From NCBI GenBank assembly GCA_003254905.1, contig QANU01099724.1, positions 201,129 to 265,128 on the forward strand: DNA of 64,000 bases, read 5' to 3'. Every line of letters starts with the position of its first letter. Positions within the stretch are counted from its first letter, which is position 1. The translations under genes were made by a program, and so were the position numbers. Below are positions 10,949-23,685 of the stretch, piece by piece. This stretch comes from Nissolia schottii. Taxonomy: Eukaryota > Streptophyta > Magnoliopsida > Fabales > Fabaceae. The notes under the pieces were generated by a model, which was not told the DNA's origin, searched no databases, and saw only the letters and a program-made list of their open reading frames with translations.

Positions 10949-13900
10949 TCACATTTCAATGTCTTCAAGATCAGGGAGAGGAAACCGAAGAATTGCCGCG
11001 ATGCCACTTATCTGTGCTAACTCTGTCCATCAATAGCAAATTTGCAAATTAAATTTCAAACAAATAGAAAAATAACCCTAAATGTTTATACAGAAGTTTT
11101 CATTTGAGAGAATAAATCTTTAGTTTATCTTTTACTGTCTTAATAATTTTGCCATCTTTTCAATCATACATGGTTTTCAGCTCATGGTGTTCTAAGTAAA
11201 TACTATCCCATACTCCACTGCAAAATACAAATAATAAAGAAATTAACAAAACTCACGTTCTCCAGAGACGTGCATGGATGAAAATACATGGACAGAGCCT
11301 CCTGAATCCTTAACTGAGTTGACCAAGTTGACATACTTTTGTCTTGTTGCTATATCTGAATTCCTATAACCAAAAGCATGTAGATATATTCAAGGCACAA
11401 TTTTCTAACACATCAAAAGTCATGATACTACAGGATAAAGAAAGAGGATAGTAAAACGAATAAAACATTAAATCAGTCCCAAGAGTTTGCAGCATCAATC
11501 AAATTTGTCCTCATAGTTTCAAATCAATCAAATTCGTCTCTGTAGTTGGCAAATGTCAATCAAATTAGTCTTTGGAGTAGACATGCAAAATGACTAACTT
11601 GATTGACATTTGCTAACCACAAGGACGAATTTGATGAATTTGAAACTATGGGGACACGTTTGATAAATACTGCAAATGTCAAAGACTAATTTGATTGTTT
11701 ATTCATAATAAAAGGGTTATCTGTACCAATGGTATCAATAGCGGAATAACGAAAATAGCGTTTTACTCAAAACCCGCTATTTTTTCCCCTATAGCATTGC
11801 TATTTCTGCTATAGCAGAAAACTCAAAACCCGCTACTAGCAACGCTGTAGCGGATATTTGATAACACTGGTCAGTACCAAAATATTTTCTATTGAACAAA
11901 TTATGAAGAGAAGTTGTTCATAAAGAAATCTGATTTTACAGCATTTCCAAGGATGTAACAGAGATATACAGGATACATGGCTGAATTTAAACACAAATAC
12001 AGTATACATGAATGTCAAAATGAGTATGAAGCAGATAGGACAATCCAGCATGCTGCTTAGGACTTTATATCATACAGACCTGAAAAGATCATCTGTAATG
12101 AGAAGGGTTTGCACAGCTAGTCGTTCATTGGCAACCTCAACATGTTTCCCTCCATAACAAGCACGAGCTGAATCCTGAACAAACCCAAAAATATTCAATC
12201 AGTATTTTCCACATTTCTAACAGTGTTATCAATAGCAAAATAGAGGAAATACCGTTTTGCTCAAAACCCACCATGCTATTCTACTATAGTAGCTATTTGC
12301 TATCATTGGTTTCTAAAGGATGTGAATATGTGATTTACCCCTTTATGATAGGGTGCTACTTCCTGCAGGTTTTACTTTGTGATTTTAACAAAAAAAAAAT
12401 TAGGGTCTTTCTGGTTTGCATTTCTATTTCATGTTTCCATTTCCTATTCTCATTTTTGTTTCCCGTTTTTCATGATTTTATGAATAGCAAAAACAGAAAA
12501 ATCTAGTCTTATGTTTTCATTTTCAATTTTCACTATCTGACATTCCAATTTCCAACCATAAACATAGACAAGGCAAACAAAAGCGTCTCAAAAATAGAAC
12601 CTGACATTTGATAGCATGTCGAAAAAATCCTTCAAAACTCGAACCTGAAGAAAAAGAGGAAGAATATAGTTTCTTTCCAGGTTCACATAAACAGGATCGG
12701 GAAATCATTGAGCAGGGCTAAATAGAAAAGTACAATATGTGTACTAATTTTGATTTTGAAGGTACCTCTTGTGCTGCCTTAGTATCTTTTATCAAATTCA
12801 TGACATTTGGAGCGTCCAGGACCTCCCTTAAACTATGCCTACAGACAAAAAATTCCAATGTGAAAGAGGGTGAATCAATTAGCAGAGTACTCGCAAACAA
12901 CAGTGTCCTAATCAATGTTTCCTGAAGTGTTCTCTTCTCGGCATTGGAAATAATGGATCCCTCTGACAAGCAGGCATAAGATTTGACTTTGGCTTAAACC
13001 ATTATATAGACTAGATACAATGACAAAACAAATTTAGTCACCAGCCTCAAATAATATGATTACAAAACTGTTGAGACAGGCACAATTGACCACAACAGTT
13101 TTCATGGGTTACTTAATGCCAGCTACCACACAAAGTGTTTCCTAAATTCCTAGGAAAGCAAGAAAAGAGAAGAGAAGATGCAAAGAATAATGCTAACATA
13201 CTTGTATCCCGAGGTTGTGTGCACAAGAATGATTTTGGACTTGTTTTCAATAATAGGCCGTAGCTGTCTTCTTTCTGCCTCCAAAAATAAGTGACGATGA
13301 AATTGATCCTAAAGTAGGAATGAATAAAAAAAAATCACTTTTTTCACTGAAAAATCAGTTTTAATATATTCAGATAATTTTTAAAAAATAATATGAATAT
13401 AAAAAAGTTCTGTTTTTATCTTTAAAGTAAAAGCTAAATGAAATAGCTTCTCAGAAAAATCTATTTTCAGCTTTTTCAACTCTATAACAAAAATCAACAT
13501 TTTAATCACTTTTTTTTAACCTAAAACAAACGCACTCAAAAACTTCTACACCAAAATCCTGCCTAAGCTTATGCACATACAAGTCATTAAAGATAAAATA
13601 TTTATGCTCTTAATAAATAAAACATTAATGCCTAATCAAATTTGTAAATACTACCTAAAATGAATCAGCATGAAGTGGTTACAGACCTTTGTAAATCCTG
13701 GACTTGCAATTACAACACAGCGAACCACGTTGAAATCAACATGTTTCAAGAAAGCCTAAAACAGATAGGTAGAATCCATTATTCAAAAACATCCCTTTTA
13801 CATATTTTTTGGATATTAAAGAAAACAAAGAAAGACAGCAAAAAGGAGGACACAAGGTATTTTTCTGAAGGCATGAAGAAGAAACGTACAGAAGACAAAG

Positions 13901-16852
13901 CCATAAATATAATAGATATTTGGTAGACGGGCACCCTCATCCAGGCATCTAGCATTCCAGTAAATGTTGGAACACTTACCAAGATGCCCATGTTTTGATG
14001 GGTATGAGACTATTATGAGCATTTTTCTCATTAACATGGGTATAGAAGGGGCTGTAACCGTTATGAACACCTATTCCAAAGCTCAAGCCACCCATCCACA
14101 CAAATCAGGTCATATAGCTTTTAGAGGATTCTGAACTTGCAACACATCATGAGCACTAATTCTGTAAATTCTCTCCTCTCTATCTTCTCCACTCACTCAC
14201 TAATTCCACTTTTTTCTCTCACATGCCAAGCTTCTTGCTTCAAAACTCCAATTTTTATTTTAAATCTCACAACCCTTGAAAAAATTTGGGGGTGCGACGG
14301 CAAAAACTGCAAGGAGCAGCAGCCTTCTGTTCAACCTTTTTTTTTATTCCTGCAAACATCCCCCTTACAAATCTGCTATGTTTTTTTTTGTTTTTTTGGG
14401 TTTTACTTTGCTGGTTGTTAGTGTTTGAAATAGGGATTGGATGTGATTTTTTTATTTCAAGAGGCTGTGATTTTTTTTTTCTGGCAATGAGATTAAAAAA
14501 AAAATGGAGGAGGAGTTTTGGAGGAAGAAGAGTGAAGAAGGTGAGAGAAAAGAGGGAAATCCTTGAGTGAGTGGAGAAGATAGAGAGGAGAGAGAAATTA
14601 TTTTAATTGTGTTTTATTTTTAAAGATTAAATAATGAAGTTACACTAATACCCTTAAAATAAATTAATCTAATAAACCCAACAAAGTGGTAATATTGTCC
14701 AAAAGTTTGGGAGTTGGGTGCTAACCTCCTCCTAAAAAATGCGTGGGAGGAGGTTAGAAAACCTTATACACACACACACACATATATATGTATCACTAGC
14801 AAGAGTAAATGCTATAAATAGGAAATCTGAGTCACTGGATTGAGTTTACCTGTAATACATTTTCAAAGAACTTATTCAAAGCCTACAAAAGTGAGGAAGA
14901 TGCTTTAGAATTATATGCTATTCACTAACATATCTTGCAATAACGTGAGAGAACATACTCGTTCATAACCAGCAATAGCAGGTCCATGCTTGCGAGGAAT
15001 CGACGATTCTATCCGCGAACGTGTAACAGTCATACTGTTATATCAGTCATAATAAGATGAGCTATTTCATTACAAAAGCACGATTACGTGTCATAAGTTC
15101 AACTAGAGTATGAAGTCTATACAGTACTATAATAATGAGGATTGTGTGAATGAAGTCTATTCATATAAAGTACCTTTTACCAATAAGTAGGATATGGGCT
15201 AATCCTTCTTGCATCAAAACCACAGCTAGATCAGCACTTGCACCAGGATCTGCAAAATATGCATGCAATTTTAATTCAACGTAATGAATTACCAAGATTC
15301 ACACCAACACTCATCTTACCCGCTGACTAGACAGTAATAGTACTTGGATGAATGACTTAACTCCAAATCCCTACAAGCATAAATATTTAGTGAAATTTTT
15401 CCAGATTCAGAAAACCCACCGGAGGCCTGCTGCAGTACTTCCAAAGCGTAAGAATCCCAAACATCCTAAAAAAGGGAAAAACAATCGTCAGCAAACATAA
15501 TTCTTCAGAAGAGGGAATAAAAATGATCACAAAGTGATTTTTTAAAAATTCACTCCCCCTCCCCAACATTTGAAACTTTTTTGACCTGCATAACTAAAAG
15601 GAATAATGATACTATAACCAGAGAAGCGAGAGACCAAGCAAAAGATCTAACATGTATGCATGTGAAGCACACATGTAATTACATGAAAGAAACTGTAACT
15701 TAAAGCATATTATTTTAAGAGCAGTACCTTTCTGAGCACAAATGGTCGTTGAAGCTCGAGTTCCAAAGTATGGAATGCTCCTATCTGCAGTCAGTTACGA
15801 GTATGAGAAGCTGAATATTAGCATTAATGCTTTGTAGTCAAAACTGGGGAAGTTAACTACCTTGACATATTCATTCTCTAAAATGTTCTTTCCCCGAACA
15901 CGCAAAATAGAACCTTCTTTGTCATAATCCGCAAGCTGAAACACAAAAAGAGATACAACAAATGTCATTGGGTGCGTTTGTTTGCGCTTACTTGTGAAAA
16001 GTGTTTTTTTTAATTAAATTTTAGGGGAGAAAATCATTTTTAAACTTGAACAACCTGTTTGAATAAGATACTTAAAAGAAGCAGAGTAAAAAACAATCAG
16101 CCAGTTGCCAATTAGAAGTTAGTTATGATAAAGGTACTTTAAGAAAAAAACAATTTTGAATTAAAAAAGAAAAAGAGCGCCCCAGTGCATAATACACTGC
16201 CCCTAAGCAGAGAAATTGTTCCATGCAGGAATTGAACCTTGAGATCCAGTTTACAAGAAAGCAACCTTACCGTTGCGCCAAGAATTTTCAATAAAAAATA
16301 ACTTTATTTCAGGAAGGAAAAAAAAAAAATCATCCAGACGCAGCCATTGTTAAAGGAGATGAGTAAGATAAGGGGCAGAGTACAAATTTGATACCTCTTC
16401 AACTTTAATTTCCAATTTGAGCTTGACCCGTTCAGCATCTCTTCCACCAGAAGCTGCTTCTCTAAGAACCTTCCTATTAACAAACAACAAGTAACAAGAA
16501 CGTTATAAAATTGAAATACACTTAAATCAAGCATTGAAAAAAAGAGTGAGAGAGTGTATGTACCTAACAGTAACAGCCATGACAGAGTCACCGGGAGCTA
16601 TCAAGTTATATGCATACCATAGATCATCCGAATCCACTGGCACCATCTACGTGACATCACATATCACATCAATCTTTAATAATAATTATAAAAAAAAAAG
16701 AAATCAAAATTCACAAAAACACAAATCATGCTATAAATAAATAAATAGATAGATAGTTGAAATTGGAATTGGAATTGGAATTGGAAGGGGAAGAATTGCA
16801 CCTTAACGCTACCGGGTCCATTACGAACGAGGTCTTTCCGAACGATCTTCAT
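10949..16852 (-). CDS. PEL1: Pelota, ribosome-rescue factor of the eRF1/Dom34 family (16 coding exons)
   Basis: Exons on the minus strand, in transcript order: 16802-16852, 16564-16646, 16395-16473, 15861-15935, 15728-15784, 15420-15465, 15174-15249, 14959-15034, 14850-14882, 13687-13755, 13202-13308, 12766-12838, 12606-12644, 12080-12174, 11257-11363, 10949-11022. All join in frame with GT-AG sites to give 379 residues, the usual length of plant Pelota. The start [17 protein letters not shown] and the end LPDLEDIEM are the hallmarks of the family; [13 protein letters not shown] marks the middle domain. Pelota, with the GTPase Hbs1, recognises ribosomes stalled with an empty A site and starts their dissociation and no-go or non-stop mRNA decay. 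It lacks the GGQ motif of eRF1, as expected. Introns carry several small transposons but all coding exons are intact. Confidence 0.97.
11462..11712. mobile_element. Palindromic fold-back MITE in a Pelota intron
   Basis: The left arm (about 11462-11575) and the reverse complement of the right arm (about 11600-11712) match over some 110 bases, for example CAAATTCGTC, TAGTTTCAAAT and GCAAATGTCAATCAA in both. The whole 250-bp element is nearly a perfect fold-back. It lies in the intron between the exons at 12080-12174 and 11257-11363. Confidence 0.8.
11729..11868. mobile_element. Small MITE, family A, copy 1
   Basis: About 140 bp with imperfect terminal inverted repeats (GGTATCAATAGCGG at the left, reverse complement of CCGC..TATTTGATAACAC at the right) and inner repeats of CAAAACCCGCTA and CTATAGC. 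The short words GTACCAA lie on both sides and may be remains of the target duplication. It belongs with the copy at 12222-12311. Confidence 0.65.
12222..12311. mobile_element. Small MITE, family A, copy 2
   Basis: About 90 bp. It shares GTTATCAATAGC, CCGTTTTGCTCAAAACCC-like text and a TATAGTAGC core with the element at 11729-11868, and ends with GCTATCATTGG, the inverted form of its start. It lies in the next Pelota intron (12175-12605). Confidence 0.6.
14160..14600. mobile_element. Inverted-repeat element in Pelota intron 9
   Basis: The left arm at about 14166-14200 (CTCTCCTCTCTATCTTCTCC then ACTCACTCA) is matched by its reverse complement at about 14562-14596, and weaker pairing extends inward for another 25 bases. 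The loop is T-rich with poly-T runs. The intron (13756-14849) is one of the longest in the gene, in keeping with an insertion. Confidence 0.65.
14721..14757. other. Short perfect hairpin
   Basis: CTAACCTCCTCC and GGAGGAGGTTAG form a 12-bp stem around a 12-base loop. It may be the sub-terminal hairpin of a transposon end, perhaps the right border of the neighbouring inverted-repeat element. A Helitron end was considered, but no CTRR follows at the right distance. Confidence 0.5.
16168..16281 (-). mobile_element. Au-like tRNA-derived SINE in a Pelota intron
   Basis: Read on the minus strand it begins TTGGCGCAACGGTAAGGTTG, which holds an A-box (TGGCGCAACGGTAAG), followed by CTTGTAAACTGGATCTCAAG and a B-box (GGTTCAATTCC). 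It ends with a T-rich tail, as Au SINEs do. Similar AATTTT(G)AATTAAAAAA-type words flank both sides and look like an eroded target duplication. It is in the intron between the exons at 16395-16473 and 15861-15935. Confidence 0.75.
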
Positions 16853-16956
16853 GCTCCTGCTATCGCTAAACGAAGCTATTGAAATGTTGAAACTTGAGCG
16901 AGAGGAAGGAAGGAACACTGGCAGGTCTAAGCAAAGAGCCCTCGCGGGCTTTGAGA

Positions 16957-16963
16957 TGGGCCC
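16957..16963 (-). promoter_or_regulatory. Site II-type TGGGCC motif upstream of Pelota
   Basis: TGGGCCC lies about 105 bases upstream of the Pelota start codon, with another CCATGGGC-like word near 16990. Site II (TGGGCY) elements are common in promoters of plant translation-related genes. Motif seen; function inferred. Confidence 0.35.
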
Positions 16964-16999
16964 GATCCAACTAACAGCGTTTTAATGGTCCATGGGCTT

Positions 17000-18430
17000 A
17001 GCCAACATGTACATCCATTTTATTTTTGTCTTATTCAACCCAAAAGGAAAATATATACTAAACTACTAGATAAAGTTTTCTTGCCCCTTTGAAGACGTTT
17101 TTACTGTTTTGCCCTGGCACAGGAACAATTTATCAAAATGTCCCTATTATTAAACATATTACAGGACTACCACGATTTCTGCTGATGTGGCGCGCCGGGT
17201 TGAGATTCCCCAAACGCGTTGGCAAATTCACTCAGAATTCGCCACAAAATAGTTTTAAATTTTTTTATAATTTGTTTAATTAAAATGTAAGTAAATATTC
17301 ATAAATGTGTTATGTTAGCACATGGTGGACGGAAAATTCGATACATGCGAAAATCATAGGTTCCTAGGTAAGCTACAAAAAATCCAAAAAATAATTATGC
17401 AAAAAGACCGAGACACTAATTTATCGTGCGCTGGGGGAATCCATCGATTTGTACTTCGAAGAACCCAAATGGCTTAGACTCATGCGCACGAGCCCAACTC
17501 CCTTCTCAACTCTTTTAACCAAAACAACAACTTTTTAAGTGTTCATATACCTTTAGTAGTTGCAATTCGCATTGTAGAGTTGCACTTCCCAAATTGGGAG
17601 AGTAACACTACAACATTGTGTCTGGGAAGTACTCTTGCTTACTCCGAATTAATTCGTATCACCCTGCCTGAATTTAAAATTTGAAACCTCATAATTTTTC
17701 TTATATAAACAGATATTTGCACTACAATCAGACCTCCATTGTGCATGCGTGTGTCTCTCATTTACCTTTCTATCTAAACCTTCCTTTTTTTATTCAGTTG
17801 AAATCTTCAACTTCAAGAGAGAGAAGTGAAGAGACAACCTACACCTTGGAGAAACAGAAGCTGAAGATCAAATTGTTGGAGGAGGAATTGAAGAGCCAAA
17901 GTGAGTTTTAGAAATATCTTTACTTGATAAAATCTACAGTACATTTAGTAACTTGAATCGGTTACTAAGTTCTCTACTTATCATTACTGTTTGCACAATT
18001 CCGTAACAACAACTTTGGATCTATCGAGGCTCTTCCATTGTGAGCAATGGAAAACAGAGGTATATGTTGTTCTAACCTTAAGTTTTCATTAAAAATCAAG
18101 TATAGGTTTTACCTGCTCACAATGGAAGGTTTTGTATACACATACAAATTGTGTACAAATATTTGCAAATTTAGACATATACCTCTAAAAATATACATGT
18201 GTGCATTGAAGATATTTGCATGCAAACCAAGTCTAGGAGACACATGAGTTCACTAACCATCCATTTCATGTCCTCCCTTAATTTAATGTAAGTGTTATAA
18301 CTTTCAGCTTCAATTGTAGTTCTAACTACACATTGGTGTATGTCTGCTTATCCTTGCAGATTCCTAATGCAGCTAAAGGTTATCTCTTTTGTTGTCCTAC
18401 ACGAAGGTAAAGTAAGTTTAGCATATATAT
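17000..18430. other. Intergenic with an exon-like coiled-coil fragment at 17798-17900
   Basis: Mostly non-coding. One piece looks like a lone exon: after an acceptor (TTTTTTATTCAG) it encodes a basic, heptad-rich stretch beginning LKSSTSRERSEETTYTLEKQ and ending LLEEELKSQ at a good donor (GTGAGT). No matching partner exons were found nearby, so it may be a captured or left-over gene fragment. A single GAATTCGCCAC word at 17236-17246 recalls the hairpin array at 23.7 kb. Confidence 0.35.
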
Positions 18431-19895
18431 ATTGAGGCTTTGATATAGATATAATGTATAACTATGCTAATTCTTTCGTGATTTATTTATAAATGTTTGA
18501 ACTAGAGGTGCTCATAGGCCAGGTTGGGCTTTACCCAAACTCGACCTTATATTTAGACTGGGTCAATTTTGAGGACTCGACCCTAAACTGATAGACCTGA
18601 TCATCTTTGGGCCGAGTTAAAACCAGGGTTTGGATTAGGCCAAAAACGGATCAAACCGAGCCAAAGCTAGCTCAAATTTCAAAATAAAAAATAACATCCA
18701 TTAAAAAATAAAGTTGAAAAAATTACAAACTAAACATTATATTTCCTAACTAATTAAACACTCATTAATTTCAAACACTACAACAAAATGACATAAAATT
18801 TATAATCTTAGTATTCTCATTCAAACTTTCATAGTTTTAGTGGAACATTAACAAAAAAAAATAAGTGCACTACAATAGATTTCTGCACACCGAAGTAGAC
18901 ATAGTGCACTACAATATGGGATGAGAAGGAAAGAAAATAAGAAATGCATAATATAGTAGTATATGCAGGCCGGGTCGGGTGATCCGAGACTAAACCCGAA
19001 CTCGATATGAATTAAAATTGGATTTTTTTTTTTGAGTTGTTTAAAACCAGGTTTAATTAAAATCGGGTCTAATTCGGCCCGAATGCTTAAAGTCAGTCCG
19101 GGTTAACGGCTGGACCGGGTTATAAATACCCCTAGTTCCAACCATAGGCAAAGCAAAAACCAGCAACCAACAGAAACCACAAATATTATCATTGCATAAA
19201 CAATGAACTTCTCACTACAAAACTTCATCTAATACTTTCATGTTTCAATTGCAAAATACGCCTGAATTCAAATTTTCAACTTGATCTATATTTTGAATCT
19301 TTTCCATATCTATATATAGTGCAAGTGATTTGGTATGTTGATTCAATTTAATGAGAAATGATTGCATTTCATTTACACAATTTTTACATTCAATGCTTAT
19401 CATACATGTTAAATCACTTACCAGTTGATTATTGGTAAACATCAAGAACGAAGAGTCATGCTTCCTTGAGGAGCTTTTCCAAACTAAAAAATGCAACCTT
19501 TCCTCTACAAATTTGACTCTTCTCTTCATCCTAGGTTAAACTCCTTTCCTTTGAACAAAGATCCCATTTTTCTTTTGGTATCTTACACTTCCATCTTTAC
19601 ACCTTCATCACTTCCAAAGTAAATAAAAAGAGTAATCAACATGAAGAAGATGACTATTGAAAATAATTTGTTCAGAAATTTTATGTAGAAAAAGAAGTGG
19701 AAAGCATTTCTAACTTTCACTACAAAATTAGGCCAAAGGGATAGTGTTTTTTTTCCCTGTGGTAACATCATAAAATGTTTTGACTAGATTTGAAGCTTTG
19801 ATATAGATGTAATGTATAACTATGCTAACTCTTTCGTGATTTATTTATAAATGTTTGAACCATAGACAAAGGAAAAGCAAAAGCCAGCAACCATT
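18430..19895 (+). repeat. Direct duplication flanking the hAT insertion
   Basis: The words GCTTTGATATAGAT, GTATAACTATGCTAA and TCTTTCGTGATTTATTTATA occur at about 18436-18502 and again at 19795-19858. The following AACCATAGRCAAAG and AGCCAGCAACC occur at 19138-19170 (right after the hAT element) and at 19857-19890. The hAT element therefore entered one copy of an existing direct repeat. Confidence 0.75.
18503..19134. mobile_element. hAT-type element, 632 bp
   Basis: It starts TAGAGGTGCTCATA and ends with the inverse of TAGGGGTATTTATAACCC, so the tips share TAGRGGT. The flanking 8-mers GTTTGAAC (18495-18502) and GTTCCAAC (19135-19142) agree at six of eight positions, the 8-bp target duplication expected of hAT elements. 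Its ends are rich in GGGTC and GGCCC words and it encodes nothing recognisable. The sequence broken by it (TTTATAAATGTTTGAAC then CATAGRCAAAG) is found uninterrupted at 19830-19890. Confidence 0.75.
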
Positions 19896-19899
19896 AACC

Positions 19900-20960
19900 A
19901 CTTATGCAGTTTTATGCTAAAAAATATGTAATTTTTCAAGCCAATCATTAACCAACACAAGCTCAACTTTTGATTTTTGCTACTCTTAAGAATGAAGAAA
20001 AAATAACCAGAATTCCACTACAATGCATGAAACCGGTTATATTTACTGTACCCATTTGAGCAAAAAGCCCTTCCAATAAATAGTTATACATTTGAGCAAA
20101 AAAAATCTTCGTAAAGCTGGCTATCATGTTAAAAGTTTCTGGAAAAATACCATGGGAAAAAGTCCAATAGATATGGGCAAAAAGTCATTGGGAAGAGAAT
20201 CTAAAACCATGTGCATTCAAAATTCAAAGTGACTTTTCTTTGCTTTAATCACTGAGCACACACGCCATCACTCATACTCAATCTCAAACCCATTTCAATT
20301 ATCTATCTAGGAGGAATCTATGTCTATTTGGTGGGTGATTTAAGAATTGAAAAAAGGGATTCACAAGAAAATGCACCAGAGTACAACTCCCTGAAACACC
20401 TACCAAGGAAATTTTATCAATGTTCTGCACCAAAGCAAGCAAACATCATATTTTGAAGCTATGTAAAAAATAAGTTACAGGCATAATTAAACAGTAATTC
20501 ACCAATTTAGCATTGATAAGGATAAAAAAAAAGGACCTTATAAATGTCAAATAAGTGTCCTCATTTCACTGAATACATGACTCGAATGTCGGATGAGATA
20601 GGACTGTGGAGAATCACAACCCTAAGGTTTTTAAGCTCAGATGGATGCTTCATGACCATCGGTGTTCAAACTCACGTCGTAGGTTCCAACTGAATGCCAT
20701 CTACAAAAAAAATAAACCCTAAACCACAAAAAAATCAAAACCACGTCGACAAAGTCAACAAGGCAGTTACAAGCTAAACCATCAATTTTGTTTGGTTGAC
20801 TTGGTCCAATGAAAATGTTTGCAGAGCCTTTTGATTGTTCAATAAATGTATTCCTCAACCACCCCTTTTTTTCCTTAACCCAATCATCTTCAACAATTCA
20901 ACTGCAACTCCACTCATTTTCCATTGCCACTTTCATAATTCCATCTGGTGTACACACCCT
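19900..20960. other. Intergenic, no gene seen
   Basis: AT-rich sequence with short frames only. Confidence 0.5.
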
Positions 20961-20977
20961 CACACGGTTGTGGATTC

Positions 20978-21104
20978 CCTTTTAGATGTGGACGCCTCCA
21001 AGTTTGGTTGGAGTTTTCGGATTTACATCGTTAGGCTCTGGGAGGTGCCTAACAAGATTGACAAACGGGAAATTCATAGCATTGAGATAGTCTTGCAAGA
21101 TGAG
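20978..21104 (+). pseudogene. RPA1-like (DUF223/OB-fold) exon fragment
   Basis: The frame reads DVDASKFGWSFRIYIVRLWE and then a segment ending SIEIVLQDE. This is the start of the OB-fold of the plant replication protein A 70-kDa-like family, where W-x-hydrophobic-x-V-RLW and IEMVLxDE are typical. A good donor (GTAGGTATG) follows. No continuing exon was found, so it is a fragment. Such RPA-like genes are often carried by plant Helitrons. Confidence 0.6.
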
Positions 21105-21109
21105 TAGGT

Positions 21110-23685
21110 ATGCATACAACTATATTCACTCTTACACGTTAATCGGATGTTTAGTTAGTTGTTTGTTTCATTCATTTATGTATGTGTTAAGTCGTCTTAA
21201 GTTGTTATAGAGAATTGATTGTTGGTTTCTCATTTACTGAAAAAAAAAAAAAAAACTCTCTTCTTTGATGCTTAAGTAGAGACTCTAAACATTGACGTAT
21301 ATTTAAAATTAAATTTTTTGCTATCCAACTCAACCATATTAAGTTCAGCTTATTTTGGTTAATAAACAAGGTGGCAGTCAAAATTATGGCAAACACAAAG
21401 GACAGGCCGATTACATTAAGATGAATTACACAATGTGAAAAATTATTATTATAAATCTGTGTTTCTTTAGTTCATTTTATTCCAACCCATAAAATATTAT
21501 TTTCTGCTACAGACGCAGTTTCTCCTATCTTAGATAATGAAACTTGATGCTTTTTCGATTCCTAGTTAAAGTGAACACTACACATTAAATGTGTTCATTA
21601 ATCCTATTCATGTCTTCATCATTTTTACCTTTTTCCAACATTTTCCATTTCTCCTTACATTATATTTTCTATTTCAGTTGATTTCACATTTTTTAGCATG
21701 TGATTTTCCATTAAATATTTCGGGTGTCAATAATATTCACTTAGGGAAATCGTATACATGCAACGGTTCCACGCGTAATGGTCAAGAGATATACGAGCCT
21801 TTTACGACGACAGGGTCAACCAACCGTACAACATAAAAAACTTCGTTGTCACGCTAGCTTAATTGCATGAAGATCACGACAGTTGTGCACAAATTTAAGC
21901 TCTCATTCATGAATAGAACAACAACCTGAGAAATAGCAACACTCACTGCCGATGATTCTGTGGATGAGAATCAACTTAATTTTTGGTAATATTCCATTCA
22001 TGTACGTACTTTTATCATGTTATTCTCAGAACCGTGGTCCAATCTGTTGTCACCAATGTAACACATTAAATGGAATTATGGGTTTCAGATATGTCCTTAG
22101 AGAAGTTGTTGGAAGTGAAATGCCAAGGGCAATGAACAACAATTAATGATGGGGAGCCTAGCCTTCTCAACGTATGGTTATATACCCAGGGATTTGGAGC
22201 CTTCTCAATTGAATAATGACTCAATTTTATCTTTTATAGGAAGGTCATTAATTACTAGATAGTTGCGAGCATACTCTCTGTCTCTCTTATTGCAACAAGC
22301 CATCTTAAGGTATTAGTGTGCAAATCATCCATACCAAACCAGTTTCATTTGGCCCACTGAATGTATGCTTAACTCAAATTTATAATACTTTGCACTTAAT
22401 TACTAAATAAAATATCTAGGTACCGGTTACCAATTATTGTTAATGATGGTACTGCTTCAATGTCGTTGATCCTTTGGGATAAGGAAGCCTATACATGACA
22501 CTGCTGCTGTCAGTTATTCGTCCATGTTAAATCAGATTTAATTATATATTTCCTTGGGAAAACTTTTTAACTACACTCTTACGACAAGTCTTAATAATTT
22601 TTGTGCTTTCGAGTCCCCGTGCTATCATCATTTCAGTTGTCTACTACTAAGGTTCCCAGAGTGCAGATTAAAACGGAGCATCTAAAATTAGAAGATTGAT
22701 CTTTTTTGTTGATTGCAAGTAGTAGTGATCCGTACGTACGTGTTATCAAAATCATGGTCATTTTATTCTCATTACACCAACAAACTTTAGGTATGTGATG
22801 CAGTGGTTACCATATTTGCTGTTACAAGACATATCATAATGGGCTTCTTACCTCACTGCCTATATTCACTGATCACTATCTGTAATTCGTTTTGTTTCTT
22901 CATCTAACCAAACTTAATTTCAACAATGTTTGTTACGTACGTTGTGTTCTTTTCCCCCTGGAGCTACATATTATTCCTCCATCTCCTTTCTAACTTACAT
23001 TAAACTTTCAACTGAATTTGGGTTTAAGTCTCAAGGTGTGTGTACGTGTACATTCAACTTTGATCCCTAAAAGTCTATTCTTAACAAATATTACTATAAA
23101 GACGTGTTTATTGTTGCTAGCAAATACTCTTCTAAATTTTTATTTCATTGTTTAACCATCTCATCCATTAGAGGTTGCGTTTAGTATTGATACACACACA
23201 ATATATCATGTGTAATTAACTCTCAGTTATTTATTATGAATTAAGTACTTCATATATGGTATTATCTTTAGTATCAAGCGACAATTTCTACATGTGCTGG
23301 CTGACCATTACACTTACCGCTCTTTGTCCTGGCCCTTCTTATAAGTCATTCAAGTTTAATTGCTCCCGTGTTGATTTTGTACGTCTGTGAGAGTTTGGAT
23401 TGATAAAGTACTTGGAATAGTATGTAGCCCAATCTAGCACAATTGGTAATAGTGGTGCATAATCCTTTATTCCCTCAGTTATTGAACCTTTATTATCATT
23501 ACTAAAATATATGGAAATTTGGTACACCTTTTGTGCAAGGTACTGTAGTTTATCAATTGCTTTATCATGAATATTCGCATGTGCAGAGTGCATTAATGAA
23601 ACTTTATGGAGCTAGTTTTAAGTCCTTTTGAGGATTTATTACACACACACACATATATATATGGCCCCAAATGATTTATTTTCCA
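21110..23685. other. Intergenic, no gene seen
   Basis: AT-rich DNA, a poly-A run at 21241-21254 and small frames without coding character. I could not find further exons of the RPA-like fragment here. Confidence 0.45.

Noticed and set aside
14721-14770. Helitron 3' end hairpin
   Set aside because: The stem fits but no CTRR end follows within about 15 bases, and no Helitron coding part is near.
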